A DNA stretch of 63,994 bases from CAZFIM01 sp964519615 (lineage in GTDB: Bacteria; Chloroflexota; Dehalococcoidia; GIF9; UBA5629), in the NCBI GenBank assembly GCA_964519615.1, contig CAZFIM010000005.1, positions 1 to 63,994 on the forward strand, written 5' to 3'. The notes under the pieces were generated by a model, which made no database searches, was not told where the DNA came from, and was given only the letters and a program-made list of their open reading frames with translations. The position numbers were made by a program, and so were the translations under genes. Positions 1-8,304 of the stretch are shown in pieces (position 1 is the first letter of the stretch; each line of letters begins with the position of its first letter).

Positions 1-312
1 ATTTTTTGTTTCTTTAATGAGCGGCACGACGTAGTTATCATAAAAGGCACCCTTTCTTTTGGCCGTAATTTTTTCCCTGGCGCCGGAGGCAACGAACATG
101 CCGATACCGCGCTTTTTATATATGATGCCTTCATCCACCAGCAGATTTACACCGCGGTTGGCCGTGGCCGGATTAATCTTGAATTTCACTGCAACTTCGG
201 TAGTGGAGGGGATCTGGGACTCCTCTTCAAATACGCCTTTCAGAATTCCCTCTTCGATTTCCTCGGCAAATTGAATGAAAATGGGTTTCTCATTATCAAG
301 GTTCAACTGCAT
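1..312 (-). CDS. GntR family regulator, YtrA-like (N-terminal part; runs off the window)
   Basis: The minus strand is open from an ATG at 312 to the window edge (104 codons, no stop). The product begins MQLNLDNEKPIFIQFAEEIE and continues as a winged helix-turn-helix with the family phrase NPATANRGVNLLVDEG, then a basic KKRGIGMFV wing, which is the YtrA type of GntR regulator. The start has a GGAG sequence about 12 bases upstream. YtrA-type regulators usually control an ABC transporter lying downstream, which would be outside this window. A strong promoter and an 18-bp palindrome sit just upstream, so autoregulation is likely (inference). Confidence 0.85.
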   Translation of the reverse strand, partial: MQLNLDNEKPIFIQFAEEIEEGILKGVFEEESQIPSTTEVAVKFKINPATANRGVNLLVDEGIIYKKRGIGMFVASGAREKITAKRKGAFYDNYVVPLIKETKN

Positions 313-373
313 GTAAGCATACTCCGCGGTCCGATATAATCATCTATACTCATATTTATGTTCATTAGTTCAT

Positions 374-391
374 TAGTTAATTAATTAACTA
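374..391. promoter_or_regulatory. 18-bp perfect palindrome, probable GntR/YtrA operator
   Basis: TAGTTAATTAATTAACTA is a perfect 18-bp palindrome that overlaps the -10 box and the expected start site of the regulator promoter. A repressor bound here would block transcription. That the adjacent GntR protein is the ligand is inference. Confidence 0.6.
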
Positions 392-416
392 TATATCTTA
401 ATAGGGCTTTTGTCAA
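388..416 (-). promoter_or_regulatory. Sigma-70 type promoter of the GntR gene
   Basis: On the minus strand TTGACA (411-416) is followed after exactly 17 bases by TATAGT (388-393). It reads towards the GntR/YtrA gene starting at 312. Match quality and position make it a convincing promoter. Confidence 0.75.
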
Positions 417-626
417 GGGGTTTAAAAAGGCGTTTTAAGTATTATCCGCAAAAGCGGTATAGCCAAAAGGACGGCTGCACTGATTTGTATTCAGCGGGAA
501 CAGCATTACGACAGGAACGGGGGGCAAACGCGCACATGTTTATTACGGTTGTCCGGATTGCAGTAGCTATATCCGAATTTTGAACAGGGAGGAATCTTCT
601 CGCGTCTTGCTTGGTCGGAGCGAGAT

Positions 627-683
627 AAAAAAGGCCCCTCTTGCCGTACGGGAAAGGTGCTTCCCGGTACGGAGAGAGGCCTT
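627..683 (-). terminator. Intrinsic terminator of the first SDR gene
   Basis: A long imperfect hairpin (arms 631-654 and 661-683, outer arms AAGGCC/GGCCTT) is followed on the minus strand by a run of six T (627-632 region). It lies about 45 bases beyond the stop codon of the minus-strand SDR gene. The rest of 420-626 holds nothing I recognise. Confidence 0.75.
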
Positions 684-726
684 GATTTTACCCTATAATT
701 AGCTGTTTATTACAGGATACTGCGTA

Positions 727-1551
727 TTAGTCCACCAGACCGCCTTTTCTCATTGCAGCGGTTATTGCTGCTCCGGTGACATCGACAATAGTTGCGCCGC
801 CGTCTATGGTGATGGCTGAGCCGGTCATAAAGAGCGAATCATCGCTGGCCAGGAAACTGCACAGTCCGCTGATTTCAGACGGATCGGCAAAGCGGCGCAG
901 GGGTGAGCTTGCCGCGATCTGAGTAATGAAGGCTTCCGGCTCTATATTGACCATCCGGCCCGACTCACAGAAAGTATTGAGGACCATTTCAGTTTTAATG
1001 CCGCCGGGGCACACGGCGTTGCACCTGATATTGTATTTTCCGTAGTCCAGAGCGGTCTGCTGGGTGAGCATGATGAGCCCGCCTTTTGAGGCGCAGTAGG
1101 CAGGCATGCCGGGGAGGCAGCGCATTCCTCCCATGGAGGCAATATTGATAATGGAGCCGGCGCCGGCCTTGAGCATATGGGGAATAGCTTCCTTCATAGT
1201 CAGGAAGGGGCCGGTTAAGTTGATGCCGATAACCTTTTGCCAGGTTTGAGGGTCGAGATCGGCAACCGGACCGGGCAGGTTGATGCCGGCGTTATTGAGC
1301 AGTACGTCCAGTTTGCCGCCGAATTTGACGGTGGTATCGACCATTCTTTTCACGTCTTCTTGATTGGAGACATCACCCGGGCAGACGGTAATATTGTTTG
1401 AGCCGATGGCTTTGGCTGTTTCCTCCAGCACCTCTTTACGGCGGCCGGAGATACAGACCTTTGCTCCGTCGGCGATGAAACGGGCTGCGACGGCAGCGCC
1501 TAAACCGGCGCCTCCACCTGTTATCAGTGCTACTTTGTTCTTCAGGTTCAT
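727..1551 (-). CDS. SDR family oxidoreductase, copy 1
   Basis: A 274-residue classical short-chain dehydrogenase/reductase. Visible motifs are the cofactor loop TGGGAGLG (11-18), acidic D60, NNAG (86-89), N111, catalytic S139, and Y152-x3-K156, then PGG at 182-184. Arg37-Arg38 at the end of the second strand suggests NADP(H) preference. A good ribosome binding site (AGGAGG) precedes the ATG. The protein is identical to the product at 3285-4109; the two genes differ at two synonymous positions. The substrate is unknown. FabG-like 3-oxoacyl or hydroxy-acid oxidoreductase chemistry is the default expectation. It has its own promoter and terminator, so it is monocistronic. Confidence 0.93.
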   Translation of the reverse strand: MNLKNKVALITGGGAGLGAAVAARFIADGAKVCISGRRKEVLEETAKAIGSNNITVCPGDVSNQEDVKRMVDTTVKFGGKLDVLLNNAGINLPGPVADLDPQTWQKVIGINLTGPFLTMKEAIPHMLKAGAGSIINIASMGGMRCLPGMPAYCASKGGLIMLTQQTALDYGKYNIRCNAVCPGGIKTEMVLNTFCESGRMVNIEPEAFITQIAASSPLRRFADPSEISGLCSFLASDDSLFMTGSAITIDGGATIVDVTGAAITAAMRKGGLVD

Positions 1552-1563
1552 ATGTTACCTCCT
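727..1563. repeat. Near-identical 837-bp duplication, unit A
   Basis: Bases 727-1563 match 3285-4121 with only two differences that I find (730 versus 3288, 1525 versus 4083), both synonymous. The match begins at the stop codon and ends just outside the ribosome binding site, so only the gene and its translation signal are duplicated. Confidence 0.9.
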
Positions 1564-1655
1564 ATTAATATTTATAACTTTATATTTTGAATGACATGTT
1601 GTATCAACACGGGAGAGTCGTTTTGGAGCCCGGTAAACTGGCATTATCAAAGCAT

Positions 1656-1685
1656 ATTATAGTTTTTTACGATGATAGAAAACAA
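1656..1685 (-). promoter_or_regulatory. Candidate promoter of SDR copy 1
   Basis: On the minus strand TTGTTT (1680-1685) lies 18 bases upstream of a perfect TATAAT (1656-1661), about 105 bases before the SDR start codon. The -35 is weak. This sequence is not shared with the second SDR copy. Confidence 0.45.
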
Positions 1686-2216
1686 TATGTAATGCTGCCC
1701 GAGTCGCTTATAGTGTAACGCTCGCTGCTATTTATGCCGCAAAAACACGGGCGCTCTTTCTTCCCGCTAAACCATTGCTTGCTCTGGACATGTGGAAATG
1801 GTCTTACGCTAAGGCAATAAGTTCTCTACGTTTGTACGTTTTCAGGCTGCTGCCGTGAAGCTTAGGTTCAGTCATATTCCAGGTGCAGTCCAGGTATAAA
1901 AATTCCTATAAGTTTATCATATCCACGATAATTGTATAATAATCATATTTCAGCGTAGTTGAATATTCCATTGAACGTATTAATACGTGTATACTGATTC
2001 GCATGGTGGATTGGCAGTGTGACTCTTGATGATGGTGTGCAGGTTCAAGTTCTGCGATGGCATCAACAGCATAAACGGGAGTAAGAACAGGGTTATCTGC
2101 CGGTTGAAGAGCAGGTGAGGGAAAAAGGAAATGGTGATATCACGGTGGACCTGATAAGTGGAGTTGGATGGTATAATACGGAACAAGTATGAATCTAAAA
2201 AGAAAGGATGGTAAAA
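1686..2216. other. Intergenic stretch without recognised gene
   Basis: AT-rich spacer between the divergent SDR copy 1 and the HapK-like gene. I see no convincing coding region. The last 90 bases resemble the 90 bases before the second HapK-like gene (9840-9936), including the AAAGGATGG ribosome-binding region, so the two HapK genes were probably duplicated together with their leaders. Confidence 0.5.
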
Positions 2217-2525
2217 ATGCCTGAGGAAATAATTCTCTATAATCTCGCGGATAACGTCACCGATGAGGAGTATCTGGAGTATGTGAAAAAGGAGAAAGGT
2301 GCTCTGATGGAGAGCTTCCCTTCAGTAGCCAAATACGAGTTATTCAAGGTAAAGCAGGCCGCATCGGGAGAGATCCCCTATAAGTATATAGGCATTATGC
2401 ATGTTACCGATCTTGAGACATTCCACGGGAAAGATGTTCCCTCGCAGAAATTCCAGGAATTTTTGAAGAAATGGCAGCCGATGACCTCCGGAGTCAATAT
2501 CCTCGGGGTGGAAAAGATATATTAA
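2217..2525 (+). CDS. REDY-like protein HapK family, copy 1
   Basis: A 102-residue small alpha/beta-barrel-type protein starting MPEEIILYNL and containing the phrases YEL FKV, YKYIGIMHVTD and a C-terminal KKWQPMTSG, like the HapK/REDY-like family (EthD-like dimeric ferredoxin fold). I chose the ATG at 2217: AGGA lies 8 bases upstream, whereas the in-frame ATG at 2208 sits directly on that ribosome binding site. The family has no firmly established reaction. In prodigiosin and related pathways a HapK protein is an accessory factor. The gene is followed after 31 bases by an acetyltransferase. A close paralog lies at 9937-10245 next to an acyl-CoA dehydrogenase. Confidence 0.8.
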   Translation: MPEEIILYNLADNVTDEEYLEYVKKEKGALMESFPSVAKYELFKVKQAASGEIPYKYIGIMHVTDLETFHGKDVPSQKFQEFLKKWQPMTSGVNILGVEKIY

Positions 2526-2556
2526 ACTAAAGAATAACTCTGCAGGAATAGTACCG

Positions 2557-3168
2557 ATGACTGAGCCGTTTATTATTCAACAATCGCAGATAAAAGCCGC
2601 GGCAGCGGTATTGGGCAGGGCGTTTTATAACGATGCACCGATGATATACTCTATTCCGGACGAAAGACAGCGGCGGAAAACTCATCTCATTATTGAGGCT
2701 CATCTTCGCTGCAGTTTTTCGCACGGCGCAGTATTTACAACCTCCAGTAATTTCGAAGCAGTAGCGGTATGGCTTTCCTCCGCTAGCTCCAATACAGGCT
2801 TATGGCATGACCTGAGAAACGGTTGGTTGGCAATTCTGTTACATCTCGGGTTAGGTACTGCTCTCAGGCAGAGAGAAATTGCTGCTGTTATGGGTAAGGT
2901 GCACAAACGCTGTATTACCTCTCCTCATCATTACCTCTTTTTCCTGGGCGTAGAGCCCGAACTTCAAGGACGAGGATACGCAAGCAAAGTGATGCGGCCG
3001 ATGCTGAATCGTGCTGACAGGGAAGGTTTCCCCTGCTATCTCGATAATACCAGCGAAAAGAATTTGCCTATTTATCGCCATTTCGGTTTCGAGGTGGTCG
3101 AGGAATATCCTATCCCGGGAGTTTCTTCCGGCGTCTGGGCGATGGTAAGAAACCCCCGGAAACAGTAG
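2557..3168 (+). CDS. GNAT family N-acetyltransferase
   Basis: A 203-residue protein with the acetyl-CoA binding motif Q-x-x-G-x-G/A as QGRGYAS (137-143) after the strand YLFFLGVEP, and the C-terminal YRHFGFEV strand-turn typical of GNAT proteins. The acceptor substrate cannot be read from sequence. It lies 31 bases downstream of the HapK-like gene and is probably cotranscribed with it. Between its stop and the second SDR copy is a small GGGC/GCCC hairpin only. Confidence 0.85.
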   Translation: MTEPFIIQQSQIKAAAAVLGRAFYNDAPMIYSIPDERQRRKTHLIIEAHLRCSFSHGAVFTTSSNFEAVAVWLSSASSNTGLWHDLRNGWLAILLHLGLGTALRQREIAAVMGKVHKRCITSPHHYLFFLGVEPELQGRGYASKVMRPMLNRADREGFPCYLDNTSEKNLPIYRHFGFEVVEEYPIPGVSSGVWAMVRNPRKQ

Positions 3169-3284
3169 CCGGATGTATCTATATATCTACGGAAAATACT
3201 ATTTCGCAGGGCAAATAGCCCGGCACAGCAATAATACCACCCATATACCGCAGTAGTGGTTTGCGCGGTTGAATTGATTGTATG

Positions 3285-4109
3285 TTAATCCACCAGACCG
3301 CCTTTTCTCATTGCAGCGGTTATTGCTGCTCCGGTGACATCGACAATAGTTGCGCCGCCGTCTATGGTGATGGCTGAGCCGGTCATAAAGAGCGAATCAT
3401 CGCTGGCCAGGAAACTGCACAGTCCGCTGATTTCAGACGGATCGGCAAAGCGGCGCAGGGGTGAGCTTGCCGCGATCTGAGTAATGAAGGCTTCCGGCTC
3501 TATATTGACCATCCGGCCCGACTCACAGAAAGTATTGAGGACCATTTCAGTTTTAATGCCGCCGGGGCACACGGCGTTGCACCTGATATTGTATTTTCCG
3601 TAGTCCAGAGCGGTCTGCTGGGTGAGCATGATGAGCCCGCCTTTTGAGGCGCAGTAGGCAGGCATGCCGGGGAGGCAGCGCATTCCTCCCATGGAGGCAA
3701 TATTGATAATGGAGCCGGCGCCGGCCTTGAGCATATGGGGAATAGCTTCCTTCATAGTCAGGAAGGGGCCGGTTAAGTTGATGCCGATAACCTTTTGCCA
3801 GGTTTGAGGGTCGAGATCGGCAACCGGACCGGGCAGGTTGATGCCGGCGTTATTGAGCAGTACGTCCAGTTTGCCGCCGAATTTGACGGTGGTATCGACC
3901 ATTCTTTTCACGTCTTCTTGATTGGAGACATCACCCGGGCAGACGGTAATATTGTTTGAGCCGATGGCTTTGGCTGTTTCCTCCAGCACCTCTTTACGGC
4001 GGCCGGAGATACAGACCTTTGCTCCGTCGGCGATGAAACGGGCTGCGACGGCAGCGCCTAAACCGGCGCCTCCACCTGTTATTAGTGCTACTTTGTTCTT
4101 CAGGTTCAT
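3285..4109 (-). CDS. SDR family oxidoreductase, copy 2
   Basis: Encodes exactly the same 274-residue SDR as 727-1551: TGGGAGLG at 11-18, NNAG at 86-89, S139, Y152-x3-K156. The ribosome binding site is also identical. Upstream of the ribosome binding site the two copies are unrelated, so the second copy would be expressed from different signals. It is convergent with the HapK-GNAT pair. Such identity implies a very recent duplication, gene conversion, or an assembly artefact. Confidence 0.92.
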   Translation of the reverse strand: MNLKNKVALITGGGAGLGAAVAARFIADGAKVCISGRRKEVLEETAKAIGSNNITVCPGDVSNQEDVKRMVDTTVKFGGKLDVLLNNAGINLPGPVADLDPQTWQKVIGINLTGPFLTMKEAIPHMLKAGAGSIINIASMGGMRCLPGMPAYCASKGGLIMLTQQTALDYGKYNIRCNAVCPGGIKTEMVLNTFCESGRMVNIEPEAFITQIAASSPLRRFADPSEISGLCSFLASDDSLFMTGSAITIDGGATIVDVTGAAITAAMRKGGLVD

Positions 4110-4121
4110 ATGTTACCTCCT
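3285..4121. repeat. Near-identical 837-bp duplication, unit B
   Basis: Second unit of the SDR duplication, direct orientation, offset 2558 bases from unit A. Two mismatches, both silent. Confidence 0.9.
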
Positions 4122-4362
4122 TTTCAATGAATCTATTGATGATGAAGTATATTTCAAGATATGGATAAAAATATACGCGTTACCAGATTTTCATTCCTTG
4201 TTAGTTCTATGAACCTTGCTGCAAGAAAGATAGTACATTTTAAATAGTATCCCTGCCCTGTATCCGGCGACCCTGAATAATGATAAAAGATATATTGTTT
4301 TTGAGCCGGAGCCGGACGGGCGTTTTTGTATTACCTGCTTAACAAATTTTACTTAAATGGTC

Positions 4363-4391
4363 TTGACAGGCCATGATATGACGGTTATTAT
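4363..4391 (+). promoter_or_regulatory. Candidate promoter upstream of LIV importer 1
   Basis: TTGACA (4363-4368), 17-base spacer, TATTAT (4386-4391). It would give a leader of more than 400 bases before the binding-protein gene. I find no recognised riboswitch or gene in 4392-4824; the remainder of 4122-4824 is AT-rich and unassigned. Confidence 0.45.
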
Positions 4392-4824
4392 ATAGCATAC
4401 TAAATAAATTTGCTATTGCAGCAGACGAAATGTAATTAAATATCTGGTCAGTTTGAATACTTGTAAATATTTTGTCTGTCGCAAACAGCAGAATCAGGTT
4501 ATCTTAAACACGACTAAGCATTGAGTACTTTCTAAATGCGACTGTTTTTGATAAGGAATGTAAGCGATTGTACGGTCGTGTTCGTTTGTAAGTGTACTCG
4601 TATTTTCTACAGGATTACAGATTCCTGAAAGAGGTTAAAAATCGATTATCCTATCTGGTTGCCATAAGAGAACTTCCCATACTTGGAATCTGGCATATTT
4701 AAAGAATGAGTCAATTTAACTAAGTGAATAATGGTATCGGAATGTTGTGTTTATTCTTGACGAAATGATTCCGGCATCGCTTTCTATTGTAAGCGAACTA
4801 AGAATAAATAGGGGAGGACAGACT

Positions 4825-6033
4825 ATGAGAAGAACAGTGATTATTGTCACCACATTATTACTGCTGGCAGCGCTCATTATTACTGCCGGCTGCAGCAGAG
4901 CTGCTCCGGGGGGTGGAGATACGCTGAAGATAGGAACTCCTATGGCTTTGACCGGGTGGTGGAACGCAGCCTACGACAACAGCATTTTACGTATGGCTGA
5001 AACGGCTGTCGAGATGATAAATGAGGAGGGCGGCGTCAAAGTCAATGGCAAAAAGTATTTGATCGAGCTTATTGCCGAGGATACGCAGAGTGACTTCGAC
5101 GGCGTCTCATCCGCATGTAACAGGTTAATATATGAAAAAGACTGTAAATTCTTAGTAGGGCCGAGCGGATTCTATGTTTCAGCCGCAACGCCGGTAACGG
5201 AACAGGCGCAGGTTATGATGATTACCGGCTGGCACGTAAATATGCCTGGAGAGGTTGATGCCAGCACGCCGTACACTTTCGGAACTTCCCAGGGCAGCTT
5301 GCCCAAGGATATTGCGGTTATTAAGTCCATGAGACGTGATTATCCCAATATGAAAAACATTGTCATTGCCAGCCCGGATGACGGGTCTGTGCCCTTCATT
5401 ATGCCCTGGGTGAAAGCATATCTGGATGACAACAAGTTTTCCGTAGTAGGGGACGTCATTGAATACCCCAATGAGATAGAGGATACCAGCCCGATCGTGG
5501 CAAAAATTATTGCTGCCGGTAATTTTGATGCGGTGTTTATCGAGAAAGCTCCTCCGCCCGTCCTTGCCGGTATGGTAAAAGGGCTACGGGAAAAAGGCTG
5601 TACCGTACCGATTTTCTCCGGCTCTCCTATTTCTACTGCTGAGGTTGCTACTATGGCCGGTGCACAGGCAACGGAAGGTGTACGTACGACCATTGATACG
5701 GCCAATGATCCGGATATGCCGGCTGTGATGGTTGAAATGGCCAAGCGCGTAACAGAAGAATATGGAGCGGACTTCCCCCTGAGCTATCAATGTGCTGTCG
5801 GTGTGTACATTTACAAAGAAATAATTGAATCAGCCCAGAGCTTTGACCCGACGGTGGTAAAGAATAAGCTGGAGTCAATGAGCGAAGTAGACACCATTTA
5901 CGGGAAGGGACCGGTATGCGGCGAGAAAGCATTTGGTATCAAACATATAGTCGCCCATCCTTTGCCGGTACAGATATTCGAAAACGGACAGCCAAAACCG
6001 GGTGGCTGGCTGGAAGTGGGCAGAATTCCGTAA
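4825..6033 (+). CDS. Branched-chain amino acid type ABC transporter, substrate-binding lipoprotein 1
   Basis: A 402-residue periplasmic-binding-protein type 1 (Peripla_BP_6, LivJ/K-like). The hydrophobic signal ends in the lipobox ITAGC with Cys23, so the mature protein is membrane-anchored outside the cell. Typical phrases are LKIGTPMALTG at the mature N-terminus and AVEMINEEGGVKVNGK. The ATG at 4825 is preferred over an upstream in-frame ATG (4747) because GGGGAGG lies 7 bases before it and the signal peptide then starts properly (MRRTVII). First gene of a livKHMGF-type operon. LIV-type systems import branched amino acids but also aromatic and aliphatic acids. The neighbouring acyl-CoA dehydrogenase suggests an organic acid (inference). 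Confidence 0.92.
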   Translation: MRRTVIIVTTLLLLAALIITAGCSRAAPGGGDTLKIGTPMALTGWWNAAYDNSILRMAETAVEMINEEGGVKVNGKKYLIELIAEDTQSDFDGVSSACNRLIYEKDCKFLVGPSGFYVSAATPVTEQAQVMMITGWHVNMPGEVDASTPYTFGTSQGSLPKDIAVIKSMRRDYPNMKNIVIASPDDGSVPFIMPWVKAYLDDNKFSVVGDVIEYPNEIEDTSPIVAKIIAAGNFDAVFIEKAPPPVLAGMVKGLREKGCTVPIFSGSPISTAEVATMAGAQATEGVRTTIDTANDPDMPAVMVEMAKRVTEEYGADFPLSYQCAVGVYIYKEIIESAQSFDPTVVKNKLESMSEVDTIYGKGPVCGEKAFGIKHIVAHPLPVQIFENGQPKPGGWLEVGRIP

Positions 6034-6055
6034 ACATCGGTTTTTAATGGGGTAC

Positions 6056-6094
6056 AGCCGGGGCGGGAGAGATACATCGACCACCCCGGTTTTC
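6056..6094 (+). terminator. Weak terminator or attenuator after binding-protein gene 1
   Basis: CCGGGG (6058-6063) pairs with CCCCGG (6084-6089), followed by TTTTC. It lies 25 bases past the stop codon and would lower expression of the permease genes relative to the binding protein. Confidence 0.5.
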
Positions 6095-6210
6095 AATAGA
6101 TTGACTTTGGCAGGGAATTGCTCTTTCTTCAGGCTGCAGGATATCTATGTTAGTATCCGAAAGTTTAACTATCGAATATAGAGGGAACCTTTAAACGGTG
6201 TTGGTGAATA

Positions 6211-6240
6211 CACTCACTGCTTGTTCTTGCGCAGTGAGTG
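6211..6240 (+). other. Perfect 10-bp stem-loop in binding protein-permease spacer 1
   Basis: CACTCACTGC (6211-6220) is repeated inverted at 6231-6240 with a 10-base loop. No T run follows, so it is more likely an RNA-stability or processing element than a terminator. The rest of 6034-6440 holds no gene that I recognise. Confidence 0.5.
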
Positions 6241-6440
6241 GAACACGATTTGCGTATATTTCAAATACAAATCTATAGACGGCTAAAGGAAAACCTGTAT
6301 AACTTTTAGGTTTGAATGGTATCGGGTATTGTAAAGGCAGATTATTACCTTATATTGGACATTGGACAGCCTGCTAAACTCCGGTTTTTCGAGCTTATCG
6401 GGGAAACCATACTTATGAACATTACAGGAAACGGTGCTCT

Positions 6441-7304
6441 ATGGAACTGATAGTAAGCACAATAATAAATGCATTAATACTCTCATCGATGTACATACTG
6501 GCTGCTCTGGGCTTTGCCTTTCTATTCAATATGCTCAGGATATTCAATTTAGCTCATGGGGCTATCTACATGATCGGAGGGTATATTTGCTACTATTTTA
6601 TAATTTGGCTGGGCGTTAATCAGTGGATAGCGCTGCTGCTGGCGGTAGTGCTGGTAGCGCTTCTGGGGATAATTCTGGAGAGGTTTCTTTTTCGCCGGGT
6701 CGTGGGCGATTTCAATCTGGTGATCATGGCCTGTGTAGTGATAGTGGTGGTGCTGCAGACGACGGTCAATATCATGGTTGGGAATAAAACCATGGCCATT
6801 CCGCCCTTTGCCGAAGGGGTATTCAGAGCGGGACTCGTTTCCGTCAGCTATGAGAAGGTAGTGACGTTTTTAGTAGGGGCAGTGCTGCTGGGGGCGATAA
6901 TCTGGTTTGTCAATCATACGAAGATAGGCCAGCAGATGCAGGCTGTAGCCCAGCACAGGGGAGGGGCGATTCTGCAGGGGATCGATATATACAAGATATC
7001 CGCGGTGGCCTTTGCGCTGGGCTGCGCCCTAGCGGCTATAGCGGGGTGTTTTATGGGCGCATATCTTCGTTTGAGCCCGTACATGGGGGACCTGATGCTG
7101 GTGAAGGTATTGATCATTTTCATGCTGGCGGGGGCGGGGAGCATAGGCGGAATTCTTATAGCCGGGCTAATACTGGGTACGCTAACGGCGCTGCTTCCGG
7201 TGGTTGTGAGCGGTGCTGCCAGCGACGCCATAATTATCGCTGTAGTGGTCGTACTATTGCTCTTCCGGCCTCAGGGCTTCTTCGGCTATGAGGTAGAAAT
7301 GTAG
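6441..7304 (+). CDS. livH: Branched-chain amino acid type ABC transporter permease LivH, system 1
   Basis: A 287-residue integral membrane protein with about eight hydrophobic segments. The family phrase FNLAHGAIYMIGGY near residue 35 and the C-terminal LLFRPQGFFG identify LivH-type permeases. AGGAAA sits about 9 bases before the ATG. It forms the channel together with LivM. The stop is followed 17 bases later by livM. Confidence 0.92.
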   Translation: MELIVSTIINALILSSMYILAALGFAFLFNMLRIFNLAHGAIYMIGGYICYYFIIWLGVNQWIALLLAVVLVALLGIILERFLFRRVVGDFNLVIMACVVIVVVLQTTVNIMVGNKTMAIPPFAEGVFRAGLVSVSYEKVVTFLVGAVLLGAIIWFVNHTKIGQQMQAVAQHRGGAILQGIDIYKISAVAFALGCALAAIAGCFMGAYLRLSPYMGDLMLVKVLIIFMLAGAGSIGGILIAGLILGTLTALLPVVVSGAASDAIIIAVVVVLLLFRPQGFFGYEVEM

Positions 7305-7321
7305 AGGGAAAAGAAGAATCT

Positions 7322-8297
7322 ATGGACATGGTTGAACTTGCCGACAATAGAAAAAAGCATAAAACCAGGATTGCCCTTCTGGCCGGACTTGTAGTTATTC
7401 TGGCCTTAATCCCTCTGTTCATCAGCTCTCCTTATGTTTTACATATTCTTTTATTGACGTTCGTATACACAATCGCCGCAGTGAGTTTGCGGACTATTAC
7501 CATCTCAGGGCAGTTTCCCCTTGCCCATGCCGCATTCATGGGGATAGGTGCATATCTTACCGGTATGGCCTCGAAGTGGCTTGGCTGGCCGCCGGCGCTG
7601 TCCATCATACTTGCGGCGGTAGCCACGATGGGGATTGGGATGTTGATAGGGTATCCGTTTTCGCGGCTGCGTGCGCTCTATTACGCCATCGGCAGCCTGT
7701 TTTTCGGGATAGGAGTGATCTACATAATCTATGCGGGCGGCCTGATGACCGGGGGGGGCCAGCGGCCTGACCGGCATTCCCCGCCTGTTCCCCGCTATTC
7801 CCTCCAAGGTGCCCTATTACTATTTCTTTCTAGGGCTGGCGCTGGTGAGCAGCATCGCATTATACCGGTTCGAGTTTTCGCATATCGGCACCATAATGAA
7901 AGCTATCGCGCAATCACACTTGGTTGCCTCGAGCGTTGGTATTAATGAAGGGTGGTACAGGATACTGATAGCCGGAGTAGGCTGTTTCTTCGTCGGTCTG
8001 GCAGGCGCAACTTATGCTCACTATAACACCGTCATTTCCCCGGGTACCTTCAACTTCATGGCAACCCTGTGGTTGTGTATGTATGTGCTGATAGGGGGGA
8101 TTAACAGCTTTGCCGGGCCGATTATCGGGACGCTGATATTATTTCTGCTGCCGGAGGCGGTACGTGATTTACAGGAGTTTTCTCCCTATTTTTCCGCCTT
8201 CTTGTTATTGATTGTTCTTTTCTTCATGCCCAGGGGGCTGGTCAGTCTGCCGGGGATGGTAAAGACCTGGTATTTAAAGCGCAGGAAAGGTGAATAG
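7322..8297 (+). pseudogene. livM: LivM permease of system 1, frameshifted at an 8-G tract
   Basis: Two overlapping reading frames (7322-7945 and 7809-8297) together encode one LivM protein. The first half carries SLRTITISGQFPLAHAAFMG and LRALYYAIGSLFFG. The second carries KVPYYYFFLGLAL, HLVASSVGIN and the C-terminal MPRGLVSLPG. They join at ACC followed by eight G (7751-7758): seven G would restore TGGASGLTGIP and a 324-residue protein, close to the 331 residues of the intact LivM at 44524-45519. Neither half alone should make a working permease. The extra G may be a real mutation, a reversible slippage, or a sequencing error. Because flanking genes are intact, error or slippage is plausible. 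Confidence 0.88.
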
Positions 8298-8304
8298 TCC
8301 ATCG

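Noticed and set aside
942..1142. 66-residue frame inside the SDR gene, repeated at 3500-3700
   Set aside because: It lies in another frame of a strongly supported SDR gene and recurs only because the DNA is duplicated.
1980..2186. 68-residue minus-strand frame in the spacer before HapK copy 1
   Set aside because: No ribosome binding site, no recognisable motif, and the same DNA looks like the HapK leader.
727..4121. Interpretation of the SDR repeats as ends of a transposon
   Set aside because: The repeat is a complete gene, no transposase is present between the copies, and no short terminal repeats or target duplications are visible.
4747..4824. N-terminal extension of the binding lipoprotein
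   Set aside because: The ATG at 4825 has a strong ribosome binding site and begins a proper lipoprotein signal; the extension would bury it.
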